From assembly GCA_031367345.1 (NCBI GenBank), contig JANLPR010000201.1, positions 5,362 through 69,361 of the forward strand: a stretch of DNA of 64,000 nt, given 5' to 3'. Position numbers and translations under genes: made by a program. Below, one piece after another: positions 1 to 9,820 of the stretch. Below the pieces are notes generated by a model. It was not told the origin of the DNA. It did not search any database and saw nothing but the letters and a program-made list of their open reading frames with translations. Numbering within the stretch: the first letter of the stretch is position 1; every line of letters starts with the position of its first letter. The DNA is from JADKIH01 sp031367345 (GTDB lineage Bacteria > Bacteroidota > Bacteroidia > AKYH767-A > 2013-40CM-41-45).

Positions 1-1237
1 TGTCTTTTGAATATTGACGTAACCAATCTATCAAATTATAATCGCCTTTGAAAAATCCTGAATTATCATTTGGTAAATATGATTTTGTAATTGTTGTTCC
101 CCAAGTAAAACTTCCTGAGTCTGCTGTTTCTTCGCCATTCAAAATATCGAAGAAAGTAGAAATCGCTGTATGATCTCTCGAGATCACTGCTACTTTGTCT
201 CCTTTATTCAAGGTAAAAGTAATGTCAGTGAAATATGGATTTCCATCCGTAGAAGATTTAGATAAATGCTCAACAAATAAAATCTGATCGCCGCAATCAC
301 GATCTGCTTTAAAAATAATTCCCGGATATTTTCTCGTAGAAGGCTGTATGTCGTCTATCACTAACTTCTCCAATAATTTTTTACGACTTGTTGCTTGCCG
401 CGACTTCGAAGCGTTTGCACTAAATCGTTCCACAAAATCCTGCAGTTCTTTTCGCTTATCTTCTACCTTTTTATTCTGATCTGATCGCTGACGTAAGGCA
501 AGCTGGCTCGACTCATACCAAAATGTATAGTTACCGGTATATAATTTTATTTTATTGAAATCAATATCTGCAATGTGTGTACAAACTGCATCTAAGAAGT
601 GACGGTCGTGAGATACAACAATTACCGTATTTTGAAAATCAGCAAGAAAATTTTCTAACCATGCTATTGTTTCCACATCTAAATCATTCGTAGGCTCATC
701 GAGTAAAAGAATATCAGGATTTCCAAACAATGCTTGAGCTAATAACACTCGCACTTTTTCTTTTCCATTCAAATCGCCTAGCAACTGTTGGTGCACCGCT
801 TCTTTTACTCCCAAGCTTCCTAGTAAACTCGCAGCATTCGATTCAGCATCCCATCCATTCATTTCTGAAAACATGTGTTCTAATTCAGCTGCACGATTTC
901 CGTCTTCATCGCTAAAATCTTCCTTTGCATATAATGCATCTTTTTCATGCATTACATCCCACAGTTTTTTATTGCCCATAAGAACAGTATCGATCACCTT
1001 TTTATCATCGAACTGAAAGTGATTCTGACTCAAAACACTCATTCTTTCGCCGGGAGTAATGGAAATTTGCCCCGATGATGGATCAATTTCCCCTGATAAA
1101 ATTTTTAAAAATGTTGATTTTCCGGCTCCATTTGCTCCTATTACGCCATAACAATTTCCAGGTGTGAATTTTATATTCACCTCGTCGAATAAAACTCGCT
1201 TTCCGTAGCGTAATGAAATGTTTGATGTTGCTATCAT
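1..1237 (-). CDS. ABC-F family ATPase, YbiT-type (partial, 3' end outside window)
   Basis: This gene runs off the left edge; 412 codons are visible. ABC-F proteins carry two ABC ATPase domains, no membrane part, and act at the ribosome E site in translation quality control or antibiotic protection. The first ATPase domain is intact: Walker A GANGAGKST at residues 34-42, Walker B DILLLDEPTNDLD, H-switch SHDRHFLD. The linker contains FSANASKSRQATSR, which I recall as typical of the E. coli YbiT subgroup. In the second domain the Walker A position reads SRDHTAISTF, with no GK pair. The ATG at 1235-1237 is chosen because homology starts there (MIATSNISLRYG) and a promoter-like box lies 25 bp upstream. 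The signature motif is also atypical (LNGKEK). Substrate cannot be read from sequence. Confidence 0.9.
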   Translation of the reverse strand, partial: MIATSNISLRYGKRVLFDEVNIKFTPGNCYGVIGANGAGKSTFLKILSGEIDPSSGQISITPGERMSVLSQNHFQFDDKKVIDTVLMGNKKLWDVMHEKDALYAKEDFSDEDGNRAAELEHMFSEMNGWDAESNAASLLGSLGVKEAVHQQLLGDLNGKEKVRVLLAQALFGNPDILLLDEPTNDLDVETIAWLENFLADFQNTVIVVSHDRHFLDAVCTHIADIDFNKIKLYTGNYTFWYESSQLALRQRSDQNKKVEDKRKELQDFVERFSANASKSRQATSRKKLLEKLVIDDIQPSTRKYPGIIFKADRDCGDQILFVEHLSKSSTDGNPYFTDITFTLNKGDKVAVISRDHTAISTFFDILNGEETADSGSFTWGTTITKSYLPNDNSGFFKGDYNLIDWLRQYSKD

Positions 1238-1262
1238 TGATTTTCCCCTTTATTTCGGGCCG

Positions 1263-1270
1263 CAAAGGTA
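1263..1270 (-). promoter_or_regulatory. Bacteroidota -7 box upstream of ABC-F gene
   Basis: Minus-strand TACCTTTG followed by C, a perfect TAnnTTTG match, 25 bp before the ATG. I see no TTG at the usual 19-21 bp upstream, so the -33 element is weak or absent. Confidence 0.5.
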
Positions 1271-1435
1271 GTGAAAATCAAGGGTATTATTGCTATTGAA
1301 CCCCAAATTCTTCTAATCAAAAAGACGGATTTAACCGAATCATCGCCTTCGTTTCACTCTCAAGTATACTACTCAAATGCTTTTTCTCTTCTTCACAATG
1401 CGATGACTCCCGAAATTATATTTTAAGACAAAATA

Positions 1436-2647
1436 TTAGTCGGCTAGTATATTGTTGCCGCTCTTTTTACCCGACTCACCTTTTGCCGAATTCTGTGTTG
1501 TCATTATTCCAATCATCATCAAGAATGCAGAGAGTATTATCACCTGAATAATAAGTGATTGATTTACCAAACCAATTCGATTGATAGGCTCTATCGATAG
1601 AAATAACAAAATAGTTATCAATCCGCGAGGAGCAACAAATAACAAGGGCTTTAAAGGAAGCTTCGATAGTTTTAATTGTATAATTCTAAACACAAAAACG
1701 TAACCAACGATTACAAGCGCCCACACAAATGTATCAGCATTTAATATTTCACTTGTCTCCATTAAATATCCAAAGAGTAAAAAGAATAATGCTCGCACAA
1801 GAAATGTGGCTTCTATGGTGAGCTCTTTAAACTTTTTTACTTCAATATTCAATTCGTCAGGGCGCATTTTTTCTATCCATTTAAAATGACGCAACTCGTC
1901 TAGATTACCAATGAATAAACCAAATAGCATAATAAAAATTAATCCGGGTAAATGATAAATTTTTGATACGGCATAAATCAAAATCACTAAAAGTATGATT
2001 GGAATAAACTTAATGTGATGCTCTATTCTGCTTAACAAAAAAGAAAGTCCTATTGTAGCAACGAATGAAACAATTGTAACTATAATTAGCTGCAGTCCGA
2101 AATGCGAAAAAGAAGAAAAGTCGAATGTGTCGTTTAGCGCTACGAAATTAAAAAATAGTACACCTAATATATCCGACAAACTACTTTCATAAATTACGAA
2201 CTCTTTTGAATATTTAGATAAAGTACGAACACTTGGTATAGCAATTGCGCTACTGATAATACAAAATGGAATTGCGTTGGTAAGACTATCTTTCAGAGAG
2301 CTGCCTTGATAATGCATGAAGATATACGCCAATAAAAACGCTAAGCCTACCATAGATAATAACGATCCGAAAAACGATTTACGTATCATCCCAATTTTTG
2401 ACTTGTTAAGCTCCAACTCTAGCGAACCTTCCAATACAATTAATATAAGCCCAATGGTTCCTAACACTGGGAGTACTGGATTAAAGTTGGGTAACTGAAT
2501 GCTTAGTAAAACCGTTCCCCTTTTTACCAGCCAGCCTAATAATAATAAAAGAATAACAGAAGGAATTTTTGTTTTTGAAGCTGTCAGGTCAAAGAGGTAA
2601 GCGACAAGCAATAAAGAACAAAGTGCAATGATAATAGCTGTAGTCAT
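1436..2647 (-). CDS. cation:proton antiporter (Na+/H+ exchanger family)
   Basis: A 403-residue integral membrane protein with about 12 hydrophobic segments covering nearly its whole length. It fits the Na_H_Exchanger (CPA) fold: an N-terminal helix pair ending in LLLLLGWLVKRG, an inner segment with YESSLSDILGVLFFNF, which is the expected place for the ion-binding acidic residue, and a late helix VAPRGLITILLF, resembling the conserved 'RG' segment of NhaP-type exchangers. The family swaps Na+ or K+ for protons across the inner membrane for pH and ion balance. There is no C-terminal TrkA/RCK domain, so it is a short form. It begins with a clean ATG at 2647. It shares no obvious operon; the next gene in the same direction (ABC-F) starts about 200 bp downstream. 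Confidence 0.85.
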   Translation of the reverse strand: MTTAIIIALCSLLLVAYLFDLTASKTKIPSVILLLLLGWLVKRGTVLLSIQLPNFNPVLPVLGTIGLILIVLEGSLELELNKSKIGMIRKSFFGSLLSMVGLAFLLAYIFMHYQGSSLKDSLTNAIPFCIISSAIAIPSVRTLSKYSKEFVIYESSLSDILGVLFFNFVALNDTFDFSSFSHFGLQLIIVTIVSFVATIGLSFLLSRIEHHIKFIPIILLVILIYAVSKIYHLPGLIFIMLFGLFIGNLDELRHFKWIEKMRPDELNIEVKKFKELTIEATFLVRALFFLLFGYLMETSEILNADTFVWALVIVGYVFVFRIIQLKLSKLPLKPLLFVAPRGLITILLFLSIEPINRIGLVNQSLIIQVIILSAFLMMIGIMTTQNSAKGESGKKSGNNILAD

Positions 2648-2846
2648 AAAGAATTGATAATTTGATTCACGGTTTTATTCCCGAAATGCAAATTACAATT
2701 TTTTTATTCTCTTTCGAAAAAAATAACTGCTTGTAAAAGTTCACTCTTAAATATAAATGAATCCTCTAATTAATTGAGTGGAATGTATTCTCAAAAACAG
2801 ATTAATAACAAGATGAATTTAGCTGGTACAGAGAAATAAAAGAAAT

Positions 2847-3368
2847 TTATTTTATTTCTTTGACGCTAATCTTTAAAGAAGCCTTTAACTTATAAACTCC
2901 TCCATTATCATCAATCGATTCTTGTGCTTTAAAATCAATCGTTAATTTATACTGGCTTCCATTATAGATGTGATCAATCATTTTAATCTTTAATTTGTCA
3001 AGATCTGAGGCATCAAGTATTAATGGATGACTAATACCATTTACAACTACTGTATTTTGATTGCCAACGATTAACTGCAGTTGAGAAATAGATCCGCCCG
3101 CCAATTTTATTTTTCCTAAAAATGCCTGATGTAAACTATCTAAAGTAAGCAGATCGAAAATTCCATTGTTCACGGTTAATGTTACCCAACTTCCGGAAGC
3201 TTGCGAATAAACGGAAACACCTTTTACCTCAATCTTTATTTTTTCATACGCTGAAGCAGGTGCATCTTGAAGATATACCGCCATCTCAGCGGTTTGGTCG
3301 GACTCTTTTTTGCATGATGAAAATGCGAATACTGCTAATAGAATAGCTATAAGTGATAATTTTTGCAT
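2847..3368 (-). CDS. DUF4382 domain lipoprotein
   Basis: A 173-residue predicted lipoprotein. I chose the ATG at 3368 over the upstream ATG at 3401 because it puts a classical signal right at the N-terminus: MQKLSLIAILLAVFAFSSC, lipobox ending at Cys19, followed by KKES. The mature part opens with AEMAVYLQDAPASAYEKIKI and has VKGVSVY, the pattern of DUF4382 (a beta-sandwich, transthyretin-like domain common in Bacteroidota lipoproteins). The function is unknown; these proteins sit in the outer or inner membrane facing the periplasm or surface. It stands alone: about 200 bp separate it from the antiporter and about 480 bp from the divergent kinase gene. Confidence 0.75.
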   Translation of the reverse strand: MQKLSLIAILLAVFAFSSCKKESDQTAEMAVYLQDAPASAYEKIKIEVKGVSVYSQASGSWVTLTVNNGIFDLLTLDSLHQAFLGKIKLAGGSISQLQLIVGNQNTVVVNGISHPLILDASDLDKLKIKMIDHIYNGSQYKLTIDFKAQESIDDNGGVYKLKASLKISVKEIK

Positions 3369-3847
3369 AATATTTTTTTTTAGAATCGATAGGGCATTCA
3401 TTCCTATTTGTAGTGCAAGTTACACATACTTGAGCTAAAGAATTACGTTTCTAACATTAAGTCTTACATTTTTCTCTATTACAATTTGAATATTGTAAAC
3501 AACACTTTGGTTGGCTGATTAAAAACCGTGAAAAAGTGAGATGAAAAGAGTGTTTTTCTAATATGTTCAATTAATTTTTACAACTTTTCCCAAGATTTTA
3601 GTGGCCTTCGATCATTAATTCGACTATAGAATTTATTGAATGGCTATTATTTTGTCCAAAAATAATAGTTTTTGAAGATAATAACTGCTTGTTTGGCTTA
3701 GCAGCTTTTATTTTTCCGGTTTATTGGATAAAAAACATTTGTAAGATTGACAATGATTTTAAACAACAAAAACCATTGGATTTGGTATTGAATAATAGAA
3801 GCTTTTTAATAGCTCATTTCAATCAGAAATTGTCATAACTCACTTAA
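3369..3847. other. Intergenic region between divergent genes, with one hairpin
   Basis: About 480 bp of AT-rich DNA between the DUF4382 gene (-) and the kinase gene (+). It must hold the promoters of both, but I find no perfect TAnnTTTG box. A 10-bp perfect inverted repeat, CTATTATTTT (3644-3653) and AAAATAATAG (3659-3668) with a 5-nt loop, is followed by TTTTTG. It has no GC core, so its role as terminator or operator is open. Confidence 0.4.
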
Positions 3848-6800
3848 ATGAAAACATCCAATTCCCCTACTTTTTTAAATAACATTTTACTCTTATTGGG
3901 GGTAAGTGTATTGTATTTTTTAAGCGCTCGTTTAGGTTTACTCCTTGCTTATGAAAACTCGAACGCTTCTCCGGTTTGGCCTCCCTCAGGCCTAGCACTG
4001 GCTTTAGTCATGATTCTTGGAAGGAAAGCGATTCCAGGTATTTTTCTAGGCGCCTTAGCTGCTAATGCAACTGTATTTTACGCTTCGCACTCCTTAGTTT
4101 CATCAACTATTTTAATCGCATCATTCTCGATTGCTCTCGGGAATACTTTTGAAGCATTTATTGGTGTTTATCTAATTAATCGTTTTATACCAAAAAATAA
4201 TTTCCTTGATAGTTATCAAAACTTTATTAAGTTCATTGTAATTTCGATAGCTATTTCTACTGTTACAAGTACTATTGGTTCTTTTACATTATGGTCTAAT
4301 TCAATAATTAATTTAAATGCGTTTCAAGTAGTTTGGAAAACATGGGCCATTGGCGATTTCTCGGGAATACTAATTCTAACCCCGCTGTTATTAGTATGGA
4401 ACGACAAATCACAATTTACTGCATCTAAAAATTCTATTTTCGAAAAAACAATAATCGTCTCTTTCATATTATTTTTTTCTGAAGCTGTTTTCATTCAGCA
4501 ATTTACACTTGGATATTCCTACACTCGATTATATGTTTTAGTTCCATTTTTACTGTGGGGTGTTTTCCGACTTGGACAACGAGGTATCATAACTTGTCTA
4601 ACTATTTTATCAATGTGTGCCATTTTAGGTACAATTTCCGGACACGGCCCATTTGCAGCATCGAACATGAACGATTCTCTCCTAGAACTTTTTGCATATA
4701 TTTCAGTTACTACTATTACATTTATTTCATTAAGCGCATCGCTTGTTCAAAGCAAAAGAGTGTTTAGAAAATTAAAGGATCATAAAAACGAATTAGAGGA
4801 ACGAATTAAAAATCGTACACTAGAATTAGAGGTTGTAAATAATAACTTAAAAGCAGAAATCGAAAAGAAAGAAGTATATGAAGAGGTATTAAAAAACAAT
4901 ACTCTTCTATTCAATGAAGCTCAACGTATGGCGAAAACAGGGAGTTGGGAGTGGGATATTGAAACAGGAAAAGGTCTTTGGTCGGACGAGCTTTATAGAG
5001 TCTATGGCTTCGAAAAGGAAAATACTGTTGCGAGCTTTGATGTGTTTTTTGATATTCTACATCCTGATGACAAAGAAGCTGTACTGCTTTCTGTAAAACA
5101 TTCGGTAATGTCTCATGACGACTTTAAAATGGAATATAGAATAATCAACACGAATGGAATTGTAAGATATATTGATGCTAGAGGCGAAGTTCTAAAAAAC
5201 AGTGAAGGTGCAAGTATTAAAATGATGGGCACCTCGCAAGACATTACTGAACGGAAAATTGCAGAAGAAAAAATTCGTCAATTATCTGAATTTCAAAATA
5301 TCATTCTGAATGGAACTGAATATTCTATTATCTCCACCGACGACTCAGGGATTATTACTACTTTCAATAAAGGTGCAGAAAATATGCTAGGGTATTCTAG
5401 TGAAGAAGTAATAGGCAAATATTCTCCTGCCATAATTCACGACAAAGATGAAGTTGTTCGTCGTGCTGCCTTACTCACTCAAGAACTCGGAACGGAAATT
5501 GAGCCGGGCTTTGATACGTTCGTCGCTAAATCAAGAATGGGTTTAGCCGATGTAAATGAATGGACGTATATAGGTAAAAATGGCAGTCGAACTCTTGTTG
5601 AATTGTCTGTTACAACTCTCAGAAATGATAAAAATAACATCACAGGGTATTTAGGAATTGCAAAAGATATTACTCAGAGAAAACGAATAAGCGAAGAACT
5701 TGAGAAGGCCAAAAATTTTGCAGAAGAATCTGCTCGTTTAAAGGAAGTTTTTCTTGCGAACATGAGTCATGAAATTAGAACGCCTATGAATGCGATTGTA
5801 GGATTTAATTCATTACTAAAAAATACTATTCTAAACAAAGAACAGGTTAGTTTTGTTTCCAATATCAATAAAGCTTCTGAAAATCTTTTATCGATTATAA
5901 ACAATATTTTGGACCTATCGAAAATTGAATCCGGATTAATGGAAATTGAAAATACTATCGTCCATTTGCCCTCATTACTAGAATCAGTCCACTCAATTGT
6001 ATTGGGAAATGCCCTTGAAAAAAATCTCGAAATATCGTTATCATTAAATCCAACATTGCCGGAATATGTAATGTGCGATCAAACACGAATCTCACAAATA
6101 TTAATAAACTTAACAGCTAATGCAATTAAATTTACAGAAAAAGGATTTGTAAATATTCGTGTTGACACATTCAATAATCATCAACAGAAACCCCAATTAA
6201 AATTTATTATTCAAGATAGTGGTATTGGTATTGCAAAAGAAAATACGGAAATAATTTTTGAACGATTCAAACAAGAATCGTCTGAAACAACCCGTAAATA
6301 TGGAGGATCTGGACTTGGGCTGAGTATTGTTTTAAATATTGTAAAGTTAATGGGAGGTCGAATTTATGTTGAAAGCCAACTTGAAAAAGGTTCTGAATTC
6401 ACTGTAATTATTCCGGTAGACAAATGTACCGATACTCAAATACAACAATACAAAAGTCTAATCAAATCTACTCCAACTTCACTTACTACTACTACAAATT
6501 CAAAAGAATTAAAAGTGCTTTTAGTTGAAGACAATAGAATGAATCAACAATATGTTTCTACTGTGCTAAGTCAATTGGGTTATAATTGTACAATCGTTGG
6601 TGACGGAATAGAAGCAATAAAAATAATGTATGAAGATGTATTTGATGTTATACTAATGGATATTCAAATGCCACAAATGGACGGATATGAAGCGACAAGA
6701 ATTATCAGACAAGAACTAAAGAGTAACATTCCAATCATTGCTTTAACTGCAAATGCTACCTCAAGCGATTTTGAAAAATGCATGAAATCAGGAATGAATA

Positions 6801-7273
6801 GTTATATCTCAAAACCATACAAACCGAATGATTTAATAGAAAAAATTGCAGAGGCTTGTGGCAATAAATTTCAATCAATGGATGGTGTGACAAAAAAATT
6901 GACTTTTGATGTAACTAATAGCAAAATAAAACTTCTCAATATTTCTCATTTAAAAGATCAAGTGAATGGAAAATCAGCTGCAATTAAACAATTAATAGAA
7001 ATATTTCTAGAAGACACACCTCCAATTCTCGATAAATTAAATATATCTATTCAGGAAAAAAATCTTCATTCTATTGAAAGAATATCTCATCAACTTGTTT
7101 CCAGTTTTTCAATAATTGGAACCGAAAGTGCGATAACTGCTTTACAAACGATGGAATACACGGCTGCAAATAATGGTTCTGTTGTGAAAATTTCTAAATG
7201 TTTTGAAGATCTGAAAACTATTACCGACCAATTAATAGATGAGATTATGTCTATTGATTATCTCACTATTTAA
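3848..7273 (+). CDS. MASE1 hybrid sensor histidine kinase with PAS, REC and HPt domains
   Basis: A 1141-residue hybrid kinase. Residues 1-300 are a multi-pass membrane sensor resembling MASE1 (NSNASPVWPPSGLALAL near residue 40). A coiled coil (about 305-345) leads to two PAS/PAC domains (about 350-475, ending in GTSQDITERK, and 480-610, ending in GIAKDITQRK). HisKA holds MSHEIRTPMN with the phospho-acceptor His641. The ATPase domain has the N box NLTANAIKFT, G1 DSGIGI and G2 GGSGLGLSIV. A receiver domain follows with LMDIQMP (Asp938), then a C-terminal HPt domain with His1081 in ISHQLVSSFS. So the protein carries a complete His-Asp-His relay and probably hands phosphate to the LytTR regulator encoded 28 bp downstream. 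The signal is unknown. The ATG at 3848 starts the first membrane segment; the length is typical for such hybrids. Confidence 0.93.
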   Translation: MKTSNSPTFLNNILLLLGVSVLYFLSARLGLLLAYENSNASPVWPPSGLALALVMILGRKAIPGIFLGALAANATVFYASHSLVSSTILIASFSIALGNTFEAFIGVYLINRFIPKNNFLDSYQNFIKFIVISIAISTVTSTIGSFTLWSNSIINLNAFQVVWKTWAIGDFSGILILTPLLLVWNDKSQFTASKNSIFEKTIIVSFILFFSEAVFIQQFTLGYSYTRLYVLVPFLLWGVFRLGQRGIITCLTILSMCAILGTISGHGPFAASNMNDSLLELFAYISVTTITFISLSASLVQSKRVFRKLKDHKNELEERIKNRTLELEVVNNNLKAEIEKKEVYEEVLKNNTLLFNEAQRMAKTGSWEWDIETGKGLWSDELYRVYGFEKENTVASFDVFFDILHPDDKEAVLLSVKHSVMSHDDFKMEYRIINTNGIVRYIDARGEVLKNSEGASIKMMGTSQDITERKIAEEKIRQLSEFQNIILNGTEYSIISTDDSGIITTFNKGAENMLGYSSEEVIGKYSPAIIHDKDEVVRRAALLTQELGTEIEPGFDTFVAKSRMGLADVNEWTYIGKNGSRTLVELSVTTLRNDKNNITGYLGIAKDITQRKRISEELEKAKNFAEESARLKEVFLANMSHEIRTPMNAIVGFNSLLKNTILNKEQVSFVSNINKASENLLSIINNILDLSKIESGLMEIENTIVHLPSLLESVHSIVLGNALEKNLEISLSLNPTLPEYVMCDQTRISQILINLTANAIKFTEKGFVNIRVDTFNNHQQKPQLKFIIQDSGIGIAKENTEIIFERFKQESSETTRKYGGSGLGLSIVLNIVKLMGGRIYVESQLEKGSEFTVIIPVDKCTDTQIQQYKSLIKSTPTSLTTTTNSKELKVLLVEDNRMNQQYVSTVLSQLGYNCTIVGDGIEAIKIMYEDVFDVILMDIQMPQMDGYEATRIIRQELKSNIPIIALTANATSSDFEKCMKSGMNSYISKPYKPNDLIEKIAEACGNKFQSMDGVTKKLTFDVTNSKIKLLNISHLKDQVNGKSAAIKQLIEIFLEDTPPILDKLNISIQEKNLHSIERISHQLVSSFSIIGTESAITALQTMEYTAANNGSVVKISKCFEDLKTITDQLIDEIMSIDYLTI

Positions 7274-7301
7274 AAAAAATGTCATCCTAAAATAAAAATT
7301 C

Positions 7302-7991
7302 ATGAATTGCTTAATTGTTGACGATAATAAAATGGCACGTACTGTACTCTCTCATCAGATTGAAGACATCAACTTCTTGAAGCTTGTTGGAGAATGTGAA
7401 GACGTAATGCAAGCAACTAGTATTTTGAATGCAGAAAAAATTGACTTGTTATTTTTGGATATTCAAATGCCAAAAATGTCCGGAATGGATTTTCTTAGAA
7501 ACGTTCCCAATCTCCCAATGGTAATCTTAATTTCATCGCGCCCTGAATACGCTCTTGAAGCATTTGAATTTAATGTGATTGATTATATCATTAAGCCATT
7601 AAAGGCCGATCGGTTTCTTAAGGCTATCATGAAGGCTAAAGATGTATATGATAATAACACCAATCAACTTCCATTAGAAAAAGAATATTTCTTTTTTCGA
7701 GAGAAAGGTGTAGCTTCCAAATTAAAATTTGAAGACATTCAGTATATTCAAGCTAATGGTGATTACATTACTATTTACTCCGAAAGCCAAAATTACACCA
7801 TTCATTCTACGATGAATGCAATTGAGAAAGAGCTTCCCTCCTCAAAATTTTTACGTGTGCATCGTTCATATATCATTGCGCTCGACAAAATTGAAACAGT
7901 TGAAGATAATTCAGCATATATAAATAAGAAAAATATCCCTATTGGCGATAAACAAAAATCGTCGTTGATGGAACGTATAAACCTTTTGTAA
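7302..7991 (+). CDS. LytTR-family response regulator
   Basis: A 229-residue DNA-binding response regulator. The N-terminal receiver domain has the acidic pair VDDN (residues 6-9), the phospho-acceptor Asp53 in FLDIQMP, the Ser/Thr position in ILISSRPEYA and Lys in YIIKPLK. The C-terminal LytTR domain (about 130-229) has the typical QYIQANGDYITIY and FLRVHRSYIIALDKIE patterns. It lies 28 bp after the hybrid kinase stop, in the same direction, so the two form a two-gene operon and very likely a phosphorelay. Its close relative is the regulator at 31790-32482: same length, same Asp53, many shared blocks. Targets are unknown; the next gene downstream encodes a T9SS secreted protein 113 bp away and could be one. 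Confidence 0.93.
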   Translation: MNCLIVDDNKMARTVLSHQIEDINFLKLVGECEDVMQATSILNAEKIDLLFLDIQMPKMSGMDFLRNVPNLPMVILISSRPEYALEAFEFNVIDYIIKPLKADRFLKAIMKAKDVYDNNTNQLPLEKEYFFFREKGVASKLKFEDIQYIQANGDYITIYSESQNYTIHSTMNAIEKELPSSKFLRVHRSYIIALDKIETVEDNSAYINKKNIPIGDKQKSSLMERINLL

Positions 7992-8104
7992 AACTCAACG
8001 AAGAGTATTTGATTTTCGTCGAAACATTTTGCCCGTTCAACGAATAACCACCAATTTAGCTCTGTTTACCCTTATTATTGTACTCTCAATCAGAGATTAT
8101 TATA

Positions 8105-9292
8105 ATGGTGTCAACAAATTTTATAAACAACAATCAAATAAAACTGCAGCTTGGTATTCCAAGTGCATTTTGTTTGATCTTGTTTTTTTTATTGTTTTCC
8201 GATCTCGCGTTTGGTCTAAGTTCTCAAACAAAAACAGGTGTAACTTATGCTGCTGCTTCAATCGCAGGTTCAGTTGGCGGTTGGTCAGGATCAGCAAATG
8301 CCATCTCTTCAAATGATGTTTATGCTATTCCTACTGCCAACATGCCAAATAATGGCGACTATACAGACTACTTAAAAATTACCAATTTCCAGTTTACAAT
8401 TCCTACCGGAAGTGTTATCACAGGAATTGTTGTTAATGTAGAAAGGTCGGATGCAAATGGTAAATCGAAAGATTCTGAAGTAAAGGTTATTAAGGCCGGT
8501 AGTATCGGCACAACCAATAAAGCACTTTCTCCTGCTTGGGGAAGTAGTGATGCTGTACAAACATATGGAGCAAACAGCGATATCTGGGGAAACACTTGGA
8601 CCGTTGCTGACATAAACGCTACTAATTTTGGATTTGCTTTTTCTGCAAAACGAGTTGGCGGTGGTGGGCAAGCAACACTTGCGAAAATTGATGAAGTTAT
8701 TATTACTGTTTATTATACAACGCCATTACCTATTGACTTGATTTATTTTCGTGCCCAAAACGAAGATAAATCAGTCGATTTGTTTTGGGAAACGGCTACT
8801 GAAACAAACAACGATTTCTTCACTATTGAAAGATCGTTAGATGGAATCAATTTTGAATCAATAGCAAATATTAAAGGTGCCGAAAATAGTTCTATTGCTC
8901 TTACTTATCAATTCACAGATACAAATCCTTTATCAGGAACATCCTATTACAGATTAAAACAAACAGATTATGATGGCCAATCAGAATTGTTCAACTCCGT
9001 TGCTGTAAACCATGAAGAAGTTGGAGTCGATCTTGTAAATCTTCAAATAACATCATCCATTTTCAGTGAGTCTTTTACTATTACCTTTAATCAAATTACA
9101 AACGAACTAATCACAATTTCACTCTTTGACTTGTCTGGGCATAGCGTGTATAGTAGCACAAATCAAACAACCAAAGGTTATAATGCTTTCACTTTCTCCT
9201 CTATCGAACTATTGAAATCGGGTACTTATATACTTATTCTCAGAAATGAAAATAAAATATTGGCAGCTACTAAGGTGATTTATTCGAATTAA
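8105..9292 (+). CDS. T9SS-sorted secreted protein
   Basis: A 395-residue secreted protein. The ATG at 8105 is preferred over an in-frame TTG 27 bp upstream; it gives a signal peptide whose core is CLILFFLLFSDLAFG. The N-terminal half (about 45-205) is a beta-rich domain with Asn/Ser-rich stretches and FTIPTGSVITGIVVNVER. The middle (about 210-310) contains DLFWETATETNNDFFTIERS and SYYRLKQTDYDG, the sequence style of the linker domain often found next to Bacteroidota sorting domains. The last 75 residues end in a T9SS type A-like domain (ISLFDLSGHSVY, SGTYILILRNE), though without the usual YPNP. It should be exported by Sec, then across the outer membrane by T9SS and attached to the surface. 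The activity is unknown. Confidence 0.8.
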   Translation: MVSTNFINNNQIKLQLGIPSAFCLILFFLLFSDLAFGLSSQTKTGVTYAAASIAGSVGGWSGSANAISSNDVYAIPTANMPNNGDYTDYLKITNFQFTIPTGSVITGIVVNVERSDANGKSKDSEVKVIKAGSIGTTNKALSPAWGSSDAVQTYGANSDIWGNTWTVADINATNFGFAFSAKRVGGGGQATLAKIDEVIITVYYTTPLPIDLIYFRAQNEDKSVDLFWETATETNNDFFTIERSLDGINFESIANIKGAENSSIALTYQFTDTNPLSGTSYYRLKQTDYDGQSELFNSVAVNHEEVGVDLVNLQITSSIFSESFTITFNQITNELITISLFDLSGHSVYSSTNQTTKGYNAFTFSSIELLKSGTYILILRNENKILAATKVIYSN

Positions 9293-9337
9293 TAAAAAAT
9301 GGCCCACCATATATTTCTGCGATATTAGCATGAAATA

Positions 9338-9378
9338 AAAATCCCATAGTTGACATCTTATTGTTGCTATGGGATTTT
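9338..9378. terminator. Bidirectional terminator between convergent genes
   Basis: Perfect 12-bp inverted repeat AAAATCCCATAG (9338-9349) and CTATGGGATTTT (9367-9378) with a 17-nt loop, lying between the convergent T9SS gene (+) and eRF1-like gene (-). The minus-strand product ends in a run of T (GGGATTTTTATTTC), the plus-strand product in GGGATTTTAC. Confidence 0.75.
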
Positions 9379-9397
9379 ACATTTCCATTCAACTCTC

Positions 9398-9808
9398 TTA
9401 CAATGCATAAAAATGCTTCACTTTCGCTACTGCTTGATTCAGTGTCATCTTATCGGCTGTTTCAACTGCAATTATTTTATTTTCCGGAATTGAACTATGA
9501 TCTACAATTCTTTGCTTGAATTTTGTTTTTGCCTCCGCTGGTCCAAAAACAAACAACTCATCCGAATCTTTAATATGCGATATCACATCGTCGAAATAAT
9601 GATCCATAAAATGTTTTTTTCGTTCTTCTAAGGTTGATTCATGATTAATGCGCTGAGAACCAATAAAACTTCCCTTGTCACCTTCGCCTTCATGATGAAT
9701 ACGATTCTCAACATTCGATTCAATTTCTTGTACATGCTCTTGGCCATCATTGAAAGTTATAATAATTGCTTTCGATGTGTCCATCCAAATTCCTGTTTGC
9801 TTTTTCAT
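9398..9808 (-). CDS. Small eRF1 domain 3-like (Dom34/pelota-like) protein
   Basis: A 136-residue protein. The ATG at 9808 is used; the longer frame begins with TTG at 9814. It opens with KKQTGIWMDTSKAIII and closes with ELFVFGPAEAKTKFKQRI and IIAVETADKMTLNQAVAKVK. The 'FGPAEAK' turn followed by helix and 'TADKMT' resembles the third domain of eRF1/pelota-type proteins, and similar short bacterial proteins are often labelled as Dom34-like. This is a remote resemblance, so a role in ribosome rescue is only a guess. It is the last gene of a three-gene set: 12 bp follow the Usp stop at 9821, and Usp overlaps the TerB-like gene. A terminator follows at 9338-9378. Confidence 0.6.
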   Translation of the reverse strand: MKKQTGIWMDTSKAIIITFNDGQEHVQEIESNVENRIHHEGEGDKGSFIGSQRINHESTLEERKKHFMDHYFDDVISHIKDSDELFVFGPAEAKTKFKQRIVDHSSIPENKIIAVETADKMTLNQAVAKVKHFYAL

Positions 9809-9820
9809 AATCAATAAATT

